Positions 15,700 through 24,861 of a DNA stretch of 64,000 nt are shown piece after piece. Location: the NCBI GenBank assembly GCA_020636315.1, contig JACJYA010000003.1, positions 310,001 to 374,000 on the forward strand. The letters run 5' to 3'. Position numbers and translations under genes: made by a program. Within the stretch, counting starts at the first letter, position 1, and each line of letters starts with the position of its first letter. Source of the DNA: Lewinellaceae bacterium. GTDB lineage: Bacteria; Bacteroidota; Bacteroidia; Chitinophagales; Saprospiraceae. Under the pieces are notes generated by a model that made no database searches, was not told the DNA's origin, and was given only the letters and a program-made list of their open reading frames with translations.

Positions 15700-18600
15700 T
15701 CATTTCTGTACCAACAACTCCGGCATCTCCGGAACGTAAGTGTCCAATGCATCATAAATGACCTGATGAATGCGTTCCCGGACTCTTTTCTCAAAAATTT
15801 TGTGATTGTTTGCATCCGGGTGTATCCGGTTGGAAAGGAAAATATAAACCAGGCCGGCGTCGGGGTCCGCCCAGGCACAGGTGCCGGTGAAACCGGTATG
15901 CCCAAAAGTAGCTTCACTCACCTGTTCGGGAAACCTGCCTTTTGCGATTGTCTTTTTATACGGTTTATCGAAGCCCAGCCCACGATGGTTTCCATGGGTC
16001 GCACTGGTGAAATAACTCACAGTCTCGGGGTTCAGGTAATTTTCACCTCCGTAAGTACCACCATCGAGGAGCATCTGGAAGATCACGGCCAGCCCCTCTG
16101 CAGTTGAGAATAATCCTGCATTCCCGGCCACCCCACCTAGCAGCGCAGCCGTTTCGTCGTGGACAAAGCCATGGATCAACTGGTGCCGCCACCGAAGGTC
16201 CAACTGGGTAGGGACGATCTCGCTGCTATCCCACTGCATTAGCGGGCGAAAGCAGGTGCGCCGGAGGCCCAGCCTGCTGTAAAAGTTTTCGTCAACAAAG
16301 GAATCAAGAGGTTCACCCGCCTTTTCCTCCACCAGTTTCTGCAACAAAATGAAGTTGACATCGCTGTACCGGTAACGGTAGCGGGGGCGCAGGCGATTGA
16401 CATCCTTCATGATCTTTTCATAGTAGCGCCTGTCAAAGTAAAAATCCTTAGCTACCTGAATGGAAAAAGTATCGGAAGGGTGGTTGCAGAAATACCGGCT
16501 ACAGTCTGTATTCTCCATATCCCGATACAGCAGGTAGGGCACAACCGGCATGTGGGATTGGAGCCCCGATTGATGGGTCATAAGCCTTTTCAGGGTAAGG
16601 TTGCGCAGGCGGGAGTTGCGGGGAAGGCTCATCTGCTGGCGCAACCTGCCATTGATGCTGATGGCCTTGTTTTCGTATAACTTCATCGCCGCCAGCGTGG
16701 TTGCCGCCACCTTCGTAATGGAAGCTATGTCAAAAAGGTCTGTCCTTTCCACAGGTTGTTCCTTGCTGTAAGTATGGAAGCCCAAGGCCTTGTCATACAC
16801 AACCGTCCCGTCTTTCACGACAACGGCCTGGCACCCCGGAAAAACAGATTCATCAATCGCAGTCTGGACAATGGCGTCAATGCCCACTAACTTCTGGGGT
16901 GCGATGCCCACTTGTTCCGGAATGCCGTACCTAAGCCTTGTTTTTGCCAGCTTTTCACCTTTACCCTTACCAAAAAAGCGGTTAAGCGTATAGGGTAATT
17001 TACCACTGGTTGGTATTCCCCCAAAAAGGGCTTGCACAACAATTTCCTGGATGTCATCACCATCCTCAAAGGCCTGGACTACTACCAGGCTGGTATCCAG
17101 AAGGGAAAGGGTTTCCGGGCGCCTGAAATTCACTACAGTAAGCGGCAACCGGCGTGCCAGAGACAACAGGGCCGTAGCCTGCAGGCTGTCCAGGGTATAA
17201 TCATGGAGGGCAAGCACCACCTGTTCTGTTCCGCGAAGCCGCGCCAATTGCTGGCCGAGCGGTTCCCAGGAGTTACCCTGCCAGCTTGCAGATGCCGCAT
17301 ATTTGTCGAAAGTTTCATCAAAAGCCCGCGTATCTCCTTTACCTAAGTGAAAGATTAAGAAGCCGCTCCGGCCAAGTTGCCGGAATGGAAGGCAGTTATC
17401 CGGATTGGAAGCAATCACTATGGATTCTTCTCTCAACCGGCGTTGCCAGTACGCCCAGCGGCTGTCTTTGAAATACTCAGCGAGCCTTTCCCCGGACAGG
17501 GAGAATTCGGGGTTATCCGTTTTTCTCCCGCCAACCATGGAAGCAGGAAGCGTCCTGGGGGCAGAAGCCGCATCCTGATGCCTGAACTCCGCCTCCTGGT
17601 TAGCGGCAGGAGTGCTTATCCATAACTTCGCAAGGAGAATACGCCTCAGCCTGGCGTGCAGAGCCTGTTCACTTAATTCGCCACTGTGGTATGCCGCCAA
17701 AAGGTAGTCCATAACAAAACCGGGCCCGTTGTGGGTTACGATCAGATCCACTCCGGAAGCCAGTATCTCATCCAACTGATTATCAGCAGTGAGATGGGCC
17801 AGCAGAAGGCCGTCAAATTGAAGCCTGCCCCGAAAGAAGTTCTCAATAGAAGCAGGAATGAGGCCTTGGGACTCAAATACGTACGGATGAACCCAGAAAC
17901 CGGAAACCCCGGCCTCCGCAAGGTGTTGAAACCCCAGTAGCAAGCTGTCCTGAAGGTTATTCTTTGCCGGCTGCAAGAGCGAAGTAGCTGCAAAACCATC
18001 GGCAACGCTAAGCATGTGGCGCTCATTGAGCCATGCAATTGCCCGAACATGCTGTTCAAGGCCCTCACCGGAAAGAGAAAAACGCTGTTCAACAGGGTCC
18101 AGATAAGGCGCCGGGGCCGGGTTCAACCCCAATGCTTCGGCCTGTTGAAGGAATATTTGCCGGACTTGTTGTTTCATACTGTCCGAGGCCAGAGCCTGGA
18201 GTGCATCCATCGACGGCATAGCAACTGCGTCGGAAAACTGATTGTTAAAAAGGGCGCCACCAAAAGTAGTATAGAAAAGGGGGAAGGGAGCCGCCTGCTG
18301 CAAACTGTCCCTCAGTTTCAGAAAATGTTCAAGGGTAAGCCCACTGAGAGCTACTCCTCCTACCCTTCCTTTCCTGATCCACTGAAACAATTCTCCTTCC
18401 GGCCGGCCTGGCCTGGCCACAATGATCAACTGGCCCAGCTTCTGCTCCAGGCTCATGTTACTGATAATGGCTTCAACGTCCTTTACGTCCCCACGCAGAA
18501 AAGGGGCCAGGCCAGGCAAGGCGGGCAATGGTTCGTGCCGTTCCGGAAGGCAGGCAACAGCCAACAGGGCCAACAAGCAAAAAATGGTAATGCCTCGCAT
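15700..18600 (-). CDS. Lipoprotein fusing a GH3-like domain to a class C beta-lactamase-type serine hydrolase
   Basis: A 966-residue lipoprotein; the signal MRGITIFCLLALLAVAC ends in a lipobox. Residues ~35-345 resemble glycoside hydrolase family 3 (MSLEQKLGQLIIV, GRVGGVAL, ALGLNPAPAPYLDP, ASGVDLIVTHNGP). The usual KHFPGHG loop is not found, and the catalytic Asp position reads LLLAHLTAD. A middle GH3 C-terminal-like region follows. Residues ~590-966 are a serine beta-lactamase/PBP fold: SITK with Ser627 and Lys630, YSDVN, and GHTGFTG. Fusions of these two domains are known in Bacteroidota and are linked to cell-wall recycling. Here the hydrolase half looks intact and the glycosidase half doubtful. 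The ATG at 18600 is chosen for the lipobox signal. Confidence 0.85.
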   Translation of the reverse strand: MRGITIFCLLALLAVACLPERHEPLPALPGLAPFLRGDVKDVEAIISNMSLEQKLGQLIIVARPGRPEGELFQWIRKGRVGGVALSGLTLEHFLKLRDSLQQAAPFPLFYTTFGGALFNNQFSDAVAMPSMDALQALASDSMKQQVRQIFLQQAEALGLNPAPAPYLDPVEQRFSLSGEGLEQHVRAIAWLNERHMLSVADGFAATSLLQPAKNNLQDSLLLGFQHLAEAGVSGFWVHPYVFESQGLIPASIENFFRGRLQFDGLLLAHLTADNQLDEILASGVDLIVTHNGPGFVMDYLLAAYHSGELSEQALHARLRRILLAKLWISTPAANQEAEFRHQDAASAPRTLPASMVGGRKTDNPEFSLSGERLAEYFKDSRWAYWQRRLREESIVIASNPDNCLPFRQLGRSGFLIFHLGKGDTRAFDETFDKYAASASWQGNSWEPLGQQLARLRGTEQVVLALHDYTLDSLQATALLSLARRLPLTVVNFRRPETLSLLDTSLVVVQAFEDGDDIQEIVVQALFGGIPTSGKLPYTLNRFFGKGKGEKLAKTRLRYGIPEQVGIAPQKLVGIDAIVQTAIDESVFPGCQAVVVKDGTVVYDKALGFHTYSKEQPVERTDLFDIASITKVAATTLAAMKLYENKAISINGRLRQQMSLPRNSRLRNLTLKRLMTHQSGLQSHMPVVPYLLYRDMENTDCSRYFCNHPSDTFSIQVAKDFYFDRRYYEKIMKDVNRLRPRYRYRYSDVNFILLQKLVEEKAGEPLDSFVDENFYSRLGLRRTCFRPLMQWDSSEIVPTQLDLRWRHQLIHGFVHDETAALLGGVAGNAGLFSTAEGLAVIFQMLLDGGTYGGENYLNPETVSYFTSATHGNHRGLGFDKPYKKTIAKGRFPEQVSEATFGHTGFTGTCAWADPDAGLVYIFLSNRIHPDANNHKIFEKRVRERIHQVIYDALDTYVPEMPELLVQK

Positions 18601-18804
18601 AGTCACTCCTTTTTGGGGACGTAGAATACAAGAAGCCCGCCAGGGCAAATTATCGTTTCAATGAGTTCGGGTGTACTTTCGTTCTGAGGTAGATATTCGG
18701 GTTAAGTGTGTGAGAACTAAGAAGAAAACCTGCCCGGGGCTTATTATTTTTTACTGTATCTCTTTTCGTTTTGTTCCATCTCATAGCAAAAATCTTATAG
18801 GGGA

Positions 18805-19449
18805 TTACGGTTCAGCTCTCATTTCGGCCCTTTTCTTCCGGAAGAAATAAGAAGTATGTTCCGCCACATCATCATAAGTAAGCAGCCCTTCATTACGGTG
18901 CCGGAGGAAAAAACTCAGCATTGCGAAATCACCGGCACACGCTCCGGTATGCATCAATAGAACGCCCAGAAGTATCCATTGATAGTTAAGAGAAACATAA
19001 AAAACGGCACCCGCAGCAAAAAAATTGATTATGAAGAAAGGCGACAGGGCCACAAAGGCGAACCGAGGGAACCCAATCACAAAATGGTCGGCCATGGCGT
19101 AAAAAATGAACTTCCTGATGTCACTTCCGAATTGGACCCTGGGAGCACCAACCAACTTATAGGCTATTCCATGTATCCCCTCGTGAACGGGCACCAGCAG
19201 GCTGAGGGTAAGGACAAACCCCAGTACAGTGTTCATGACTACTCTTCCGGTTCCTATCAGGCCGTGGGTTACCTGCCACACTGCCATTAGGATCATTAAT
19301 AAAAGCATGGCCAGGTTTAACAGCAGATAAAAGCGGGTCAGCCAGCCTCTGCGTCCAAACTCATCCTGCACAAATGGAAGAATATCACTGTGAGAGAGCG
19401 TTGTCCATTTTTCATAGCCGGGATGTTGTTTTAATTCTGCTGCCGTCAT
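18805..19449 (-). CDS. DUF3267 membrane protein with HExxH metalloprotease-like motif
   Basis: A 214-residue integral membrane protein. It has four or five hydrophobic segments and the motif PVHEGIHGIAYKLVGAP, the DUF3267 signature that resembles zinc-protease HExxH sites, followed by RVQFG and a late GDFAML segment that may provide a further ligand. A membrane zinc peptidase role is plausible but not shown for the family. It begins 11 bp after the stop of the large helicase-like gene on the same strand, so the two are very likely one transcript. The C-terminus is basic (RKKRAEMRAEP). Confidence 0.8.
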   Translation of the reverse strand: MTAAELKQHPGYEKWTTLSHSDILPFVQDEFGRRGWLTRFYLLLNLAMLLLMILMAVWQVTHGLIGTGRVVMNTVLGFVLTLSLLVPVHEGIHGIAYKLVGAPRVQFGSDIRKFIFYAMADHFVIGFPRFAFVALSPFFIINFFAAGAVFYVSLNYQWILLGVLLMHTGACAGDFAMLSFFLRHRNEGLLTYDDVAEHTSYFFRKKRAEMRAEP

Positions 19450-19460
19450 GCCACATTTTA

Positions 19461-22400
19461 TTATTCCTCTTCCTCTGCAATTCGGTTTTCCTGCCTGATG
19501 ATAAAGCTAGCCATTTTTTTGGCTTCCAGGCCGGGGTTTCGCCACCAGTCAGCTGACCAGGCCGCAACCCTCCGGTAGCCCATCGCTTCAAGGCTGTTAG
19601 CGCTCTCATATTCCCATTCGTAATCTGTAGCCGGGGCCTGGGCCAGGAATCCGTCCGGAGCTACATAAAGCGGGCATTGAGCAGGGCCGCCAGCCTGAAT
19701 TTTCAAAGGAGCTATGCCCTGGCCGAACTGAACCCGCCCGGGGCCCAGATACGGCTGCAGGCGCCGCCCAACCTCTTCAAGAAAAAGTAAAGGTTGCCGA
19801 TAAGGCGATCGAAAATGCATCCATTCAGGCAGGTTCTCAACAATCCCGGAGGCCGTATCCCGGTCTTGTTCGCCGACGGCTTTGATGTATTTAAAATAGC
19901 TGGCCAGCAAATACCCCTCTCTGGCCTCAGGGTTGGCGGCAAGCTCATCCAGCACCGACAGAGGAATAGAACTCACAACCTGGACCCTCTTTTCGGCAGT
20001 ACTCATCAGTGAAAAAACTCCTTCGATCATATTCTGCTGATGAAGCCGATGGAGATGGCCGGTCATAGTTCCCTTTAAATCGACCGGGCCGAATGCCCCT
20101 GAAATGATGAGGGTGTCAAAACGCTGTCCGGACAATTCTCCGAGGTGAAGGACGGAAAGGCCATTGCGCTCCAGTTGCTGGATCATTTCCACTCCTGTTG
20201 AACGCCTTTGTTTAATGTGTAGCAGATAGGCGGTGATCATATCCCGCTGGCCTTTTGTCAGGCAGACAATGCCCACGGAGGGGAAGGTTCGCTGGGGTGT
20301 TTTCTCGATCTTGTTCAGGATGCTGATAATGAAAAGCGCCTCCTCTTCGTTAACTTCAGCCTGTTCATCATAACGGCCATCCAACTGTTCAAACTGAAGT
20401 ATCGAGGGCCCTTCCGGCAGAAACAGTTCCCTTTCCCCTTCCTGTTCGTACTGAAGCAGGCTACCCGGAAAACGGTGATGGCATCCGTATAATGTGCTGG
20501 TAGCCACCCCCTGCTCCTCCAAATATTCATAGGCAGGCGGGCTGTAATAGTGCTCTTCCGGCAGGGCATTTCCCAGGAAAACAGATTTTCTGCCCAGCGC
20601 TTTAAGCATCCGGATTTCCTGAGGGTTGAGCAAAGAAGCGTCTTCGACGATTACATAATCAAACAGAAACCCCGTTCCGGCAAAGCATTCGCCAGCGGCC
20701 TGGGGAGTAGCCAACAGAGCCGGCATCAGGGTGGATACGGCCTCTACACTTTGGCGCACCTGCTTTTTTAAGACGACGGGGTTTTGCTCCTGTTGTTTGC
20801 CACTGAACAACTGATACCTCACCCGGCTCTGACGGCGAAGCCGACGCAGGGTTTCTCCTTTCCGGCCGTGCCAGGCCAACAAAGCATGTGAGGGCAGTAA
20901 AGGTTTAAACGCACTCGCAGCCTCCGCCAGTTCCCGAAGGTTTTCGGGTTCGGGAGGCAATACGGCTTTATACCCCTGGCTCAGGCAGTTGTCCAGGAAC
21001 CAGCTCTCAAAAGCAGCTTCCCAGTTTCCGGGGCGCCCCTTGACCAGCGCTTTCACCAGGCGGCGGGCGCCTTCATCCAATTGCAGCCAATTATTCTGCC
21101 AGTCATAAAAAGTGTCAAAAGAATCGAGGGCCCGGCGAGTAATTTCCAACTGTTCGATCAACTCGTCCAGAAAACGCTGCCGTTTGGGTATGGTCAGCGA
21201 CTTGTGGCTTACCGGGAGGTGATAAAGCCCGCTTTCATTGACCTGGTCCAGCAGGTGGGCCAGGCCTTCTTCGAGTTCGAGGGCCTGGCCTTTGAAGCCA
21301 AGCCGTGGATGGACCGTTTTGTGGTTCAACCGCAGGATCTCATCCTGCACCAGATCCCTCAGGCCGGCACGCCACCGTGCCAGTGCCTCTTCAAAACCTT
21401 TCAGGGCTGTTTTTACCTGCGGGATGCTTCGCCCCTCATCTGCTGGCGGAAATACATATTCAAAATAAGCGTTGCCGTTGAAATCAGACTGAAGTTTTTT
21501 GTAAGCGGCAGCCACTTCCTGCCGGGCTTCCACAACGGCCTTGGCATTTCCGGAAAAAACACTTTTCAGCTTCAGCCCTCCCAGGCCCGAAGATTCGAAA
21601 GCTTCTCCAAAACGGCCGTAGTACTCACCAATCCTGTCGGAAAGCAGGGCCAGCCTTCGGGCAAGATCCTGATAATACTGCTCATAGTGGGCCGATAAAA
21701 GCTCGGAATAGGTATTCACCCGGTTGATATACCACTGCCTCAATTTCAATGCCCTGGAAAGGAGGTTCTCCGATTTTTTTTCGATGAAAGTACGCGCTTC
21801 CTCTTTATCCATACGCAGAAAAATGCCTTGATGAAGCTGATTCAGAGGGTTGCGAAATACATCTGCCTCTCCCAGCAATTCACGGCAGGAAGCAATGGCC
21901 TGCTTCAGTTTCTGATACTCACTGAAAGAAAACTCATAATCCTGAGCATTGAGCTGAGTGGCGAGTAGTTCTTTTCCCTCTTTTCGAATACTTCGAAGAT
22001 AAAGCCCAACGGCCTGTGTCCAGTTGTAATGTCCAAACGTAAATGCACGTGTGGAGAGGTAGCTGTTGTCCAGTTTGCGTTTCAGGCGTTCTGCCCGGGC
22101 ACTTAGCAGGCGGTAATCGCCGGAAGGATAATTAACCTCCGGTTCCTTTGCATTGGCGGAGGCCCTCAGGATTTCCGCAAAAAGAGGAAGGTCCTGAACC
22201 GTATCCCTCAGCAGAAAGGACAACCGGCCAAGCCCCAGTTGCTCCAGGCGGTGCTGGATAGACCTCAGAGCGGGGAGCCGGGGAGAAACGGCCAGACAGC
22301 GATGGCCATTGGATAAGGCATTTGTCAACAGGTGAACGGAAAGGTGGGCCCTACCGGTTCCGGGAAGGCCGGTAACCAGAGTGCTTTTTTCCCTGAATAT

Positions 22401-23192
22401 CTTTTCCATGGCGGCAGCCTGGAAGGGGTCGAGCGGCAACAGGCCAAGCGTGTGCGCCGGGGAAGGCCCGCTCTTTTCATTCTCCTCAGGTTCAGCCTCC
22501 GGAAAAATGAAAAGATGTTGATTCGGGCGATATAAACCCAGTACTCCGGACCAATAGATCTGAGGCTGTTCCAGAATGCGGCCCAATTCCTCCACCGCCG
22601 GAGCAGCTGAAACGGCAATACTCTGGCTCGGATTCTTCAGGCCTAACATTTCACCGGCCTGGTTGCACAACCGGGCCAGCAGTTTTGCATCCATCCTGCC
22701 GGTGGAAAGCGCCTCCTCAAAGAGCGTGGGGAGTTCCGTCTTCGCCATCCCGCCCCAATAGGCCATTAAAAACCGGTTGAAGTCCAGCTTCTGCTGTGGC
22801 TTCCAGGCGATAGCCCATCGGCCGATATGCCGGGGATGGGGCTCGAGGCTCAAATTCCAAATGAAAACCGGAGCTGCAATGGTTTCCCCCTTAGGCCCCT
22901 TTGCCATGAATAAGGGGAACCCGAGGCCAAATGGCTGGCTGCCCCTTGTGCGCTCAGAAACACGGGATTCAAAATAGAGGGACTGCAACTCCTGGGCAAT
23001 GGGAAAAGGAGGTTCCAACGTTATTTCAAAACTTTTTCCATCCAGCAGGTTCCCGATCAGAGAATAGGCCGTATCACCTTCCAGCCGGGTGATGTCTATC
23101 CGAAGGGGATGCAGAGGAAGAGCATTCCTGAAAATGCTCCAATCTTCCTGTTCCCAAAGAGCAATTGTTGTTTCTTCAAAATGGCTACTCAT
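19461..23192 (-). CDS. Giant SF1 helicase/REase homologue with altered catalytic motifs
   Basis: A 1243-residue protein with the layout of large DNA2/NAM7-like SF1 helicases that end in a Vsr/MTES_1575-like nuclease domain. The Walker A region reads GLPGTGRAHLS from residue 275: Arg281 and Ala282 replace the canonical Lys-Thr/Ser. Walker B reads VIVEDAS (Glu850-Asp851), the reverse of the usual Asp-Glu. A long helical insert fills ~330-760. Later helicase-like marks are VGIVCLTKGQRDMI and LSGQRFDTLIISG. The C-terminus keeps the YRRVAAWSADWWRNP signature, but I do not see the acidic/Lys catalytic core. It may bind DNA or RNA without normal ATP hydrolysis or cleavage. It is followed after 11 bp by the DUF3267 gene. 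Reading frame and codon use are healthy, so it is not a decaying pseudogene. Confidence 0.75.
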   Translation of the reverse strand: MSSHFEETTIALWEQEDWSIFRNALPLHPLRIDITRLEGDTAYSLIGNLLDGKSFEITLEPPFPIAQELQSLYFESRVSERTRGSQPFGLGFPLFMAKGPKGETIAAPVFIWNLSLEPHPRHIGRWAIAWKPQQKLDFNRFLMAYWGGMAKTELPTLFEEALSTGRMDAKLLARLCNQAGEMLGLKNPSQSIAVSAAPAVEELGRILEQPQIYWSGVLGLYRPNQHLFIFPEAEPEENEKSGPSPAHTLGLLPLDPFQAAAMEKIFREKSTLVTGLPGTGRAHLSVHLLTNALSNGHRCLAVSPRLPALRSIQHRLEQLGLGRLSFLLRDTVQDLPLFAEILRASANAKEPEVNYPSGDYRLLSARAERLKRKLDNSYLSTRAFTFGHYNWTQAVGLYLRSIRKEGKELLATQLNAQDYEFSFSEYQKLKQAIASCRELLGEADVFRNPLNQLHQGIFLRMDKEEARTFIEKKSENLLSRALKLRQWYINRVNTYSELLSAHYEQYYQDLARRLALLSDRIGEYYGRFGEAFESSGLGGLKLKSVFSGNAKAVVEARQEVAAAYKKLQSDFNGNAYFEYVFPPADEGRSIPQVKTALKGFEEALARWRAGLRDLVQDEILRLNHKTVHPRLGFKGQALELEEGLAHLLDQVNESGLYHLPVSHKSLTIPKRQRFLDELIEQLEITRRALDSFDTFYDWQNNWLQLDEGARRLVKALVKGRPGNWEAAFESWFLDNCLSQGYKAVLPPEPENLRELAEAASAFKPLLPSHALLAWHGRKGETLRRLRRQSRVRYQLFSGKQQEQNPVVLKKQVRQSVEAVSTLMPALLATPQAAGECFAGTGFLFDYVIVEDASLLNPQEIRMLKALGRKSVFLGNALPEEHYYSPPAYEYLEEQGVATSTLYGCHHRFPGSLLQYEQEGERELFLPEGPSILQFEQLDGRYDEQAEVNEEEALFIISILNKIEKTPQRTFPSVGIVCLTKGQRDMITAYLLHIKQRRSTGVEMIQQLERNGLSVLHLGELSGQRFDTLIISGAFGPVDLKGTMTGHLHRLHQQNMIEGVFSLMSTAEKRVQVVSSIPLSVLDELAANPEAREGYLLASYFKYIKAVGEQDRDTASGIVENLPEWMHFRSPYRQPLLFLEEVGRRLQPYLGPGRVQFGQGIAPLKIQAGGPAQCPLYVAPDGFLAQAPATDYEWEYESANSLEAMGYRRVAAWSADWWRNPGLEAKKMASFIIRQENRIAEEEE

Positions 23193-23297
23193 TGAAGGCC
23201 GCAGTTAATGTGGTTTCCTAATCAGGATGTGGAAAACGCAGATGCAGTTATACCAGCCGGGGCCATATACCTCATTCCTGTTCTACACCTTGCTGCC

Positions 23298-23305
23298 CAA
23301 ATATA
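23298..23305 (-). promoter_or_regulatory. -7 element for the helicase-DUF3267 unit
   Basis: TATATTTG on the minus strand, an exact TAnnTTTG, 105 bp before the start codon at 23192. No good -33 TTG is visible. The rest of the 23193-23678 gap is AT-rich towards the PAS-AraC gene and shows no gene. Confidence 0.45.
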
Positions 23306-23678
23306 CCAAATAATACGATCCCTCTAAATTGTTTGGTTATTCTGGCCTTCCGGCTTTTCGGTGTTGCGGCAGGGCTCTTATGAAACCCATATCAGCCGCA
23401 GGCTCGCATCGGGTAACCGCAACATTTTCCCGGCTGCCTGTAAAGGCCCTGGCACGGTATGCCCTCTATTGACAACCTACCGAGGGAGGTTACATTAAAC
23501 AAAAGGCAAATCGCACTCAGCCCGCCTGATGACCCATTTAATAAAATGGCCATTTTATTTGAATACTCACCCAATTGAGTGTATTTTACTAAATGATAAT
23601 CAATTATTTAAACTTGTTTAACCTTTTACAGCAACTATCGCCTTAACGTTAAACAAAATACACTTTTAAGGATATTCC

Positions 23679-24413
23679 ATGATCCCAAATATTGCCGTAA
23701 TACTCACAGATGCCGAACGAAAGATCCTCTGGGTTAACGATGACTTCACACAAATAACCGGCTATACCCTCACTGAGGTCATCGGGAAAAAACCGAGCCT
23801 GCTGCAGGGCCCCGGGACGGAGCGGGAGGCCATCACCCGGATCCGCCGCAACCTGGAACACGAAGTTGCCTTCAGGGAAGAAATTACGAATTACCGGAAA
23901 GACGGGGAAGCGTACCTTTGCAAACTGGTGATCCATCCGGTCTTCAACCGAAATCAGCAACTGACCAATTTTATTGCCTTTGAGGTGGATGGTGACCTGG
24001 TCAATGAACTCGAAGACATTCCACTGCTCCAACTCCAGGAAAAGTATGGTTCAAGCAGCCTCAAAGGGGTCGAAGAAGTGAAGCTGTTTTTCAGAGCAAA
24101 AATGCTTATGGAAAAGGAAAAGCTATTCCTTGACCCCGACCTTTCACTTAAAGATGTGGCAGACCGCCTTCACACCAATACTAAGTATCTGTCACAGGTG
24201 GTCAACCACCACGCCGGCCATAACTTCCAGCACTTTCTCAATACTTACCGGGTAAAAGAGGTAAAAGCAAAGATCACCGCCGATGTATTCCGGAACCTTA
24301 CCCTTTTCGGAATAGCACTTCAGTGTGGTTTTAAGAATAAATCCACTTTTTATAAAGTTTTTAAAGAGATTGCCGGGCTGACACCTAAAGAGTACATCAA
24401 AACGGCAAGTTAA
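23679..24413 (+). CDS. PAS domain - AraC-type transcription regulator
   Basis: A 244-residue regulator. Residues 1-110 form a PAS domain (AVILTDAERKILWVNDDFTQITGYTLTEVIG). The flavin-cysteine motif of LOV photoreceptors is absent: the equivalent stretch is GKKPSLLQ, with Pro in place of Cys. Residues ~140-244 are an AraC/XylS DNA-binding domain with both helix-turn-helix units (LSLKDVADRLHTNTKYLSQVVN and GIALQCGFKNKSTFYKVFKEIAGLTPKEY). It probably senses a small ligand or redox state and controls transcription; target and ligand are unknown. Its AT-rich leader and lower GC set it apart from its neighbours. Confidence 0.88.
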   Translation: MIPNIAVILTDAERKILWVNDDFTQITGYTLTEVIGKKPSLLQGPGTEREAITRIRRNLEHEVAFREEITNYRKDGEAYLCKLVIHPVFNRNQQLTNFIAFEVDGDLVNELEDIPLLQLQEKYGSSSLKGVEEVKLFFRAKMLMEKEKLFLDPDLSLKDVADRLHTNTKYLSQVVNHHAGHNFQHFLNTYRVKEVKAKITADVFRNLTLFGIALQCGFKNKSTFYKVFKEIAGLTPKEYIKTAS

Positions 24414-24521
24414 TGAATCAGATAATGTCTGAATTCGTGAATACGGACAGTATGGGAGTCGGAAAAATTGTAATTCCTGATTATTCGAAGGATCTTACTC
24501 CTGACAAACAAAAAACAGAGT

Positions 24522-24719
24522 ATGAGCGGAATAAGAGGAATCCTGGGCTTCCACTTCTGGGTGGACAATGCCAATCGCCTTCCAATGGAAGCCCTACTGG
24601 GAGAAAAGAAGAATGTGCCTAAAGACCGGGCCGCCATTCTCCGGGAATTGGAGGAAGAGGCGCGCCAACTGCTGCAAACCGGGGGTATAAGGCTGGCAAA
24701 AAAGCCCATTGAACCATAA
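24522..24719 (+). CDS. Possible small protein, 65 aa, unrecognised
   Basis: ATG at 24522 after an A-rich stretch, then 65 codons with GC-rich third positions like the real genes around it. The product has a short hydrophobic start (SGIRGILGFHFWVDN) and a charged helical second half (DRAAILRELEEEARQLLQ). I do not recognise the family. It lies 108 bp after the PAS-AraC gene on the same strand and could be co-transcribed. An overlapping frame from 24413 is also open but has poorer codon use. Confidence 0.4.
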   Translation: MSGIRGILGFHFWVDNANRLPMEALLGEKKNVPKDRAAILRELEEEARQLLQTGGIRLAKKPIEP

Positions 24720-24769
24720 TAGAGGTTGCGGCCAAGCCGGCCAGGGGATTTTTGCGCCAAAGGCTTCTA

Positions 24770-24802
24770 CCCCAGCCGAAGGCGGAGGCGCCAGGGCTGG
24801 GG
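24770..24802. terminator. Hairpin between convergent genes
   Basis: CCCCAGCC at 24770-24777 pairs with GGCTGGGG at 24795-24802, leaving a GC-rich interior. It lies between the small plus-strand reading frame and the minus-strand MORN lipoprotein and may stop transcription from either side, although no U-tract follows. Confidence 0.4.
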
Positions 24803-24861
24803 TAAATTCGAACAGCGTCTTTAACAGGGAGCTAAATAAACAAATTCTACATGATGTTGCA

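Noticed and set aside
23679..24000. LOV photoreceptor
   Set aside because: The NCRFLQ motif is replaced by KPSLLQ; without the cysteine no classical LOV photochemistry is possible.
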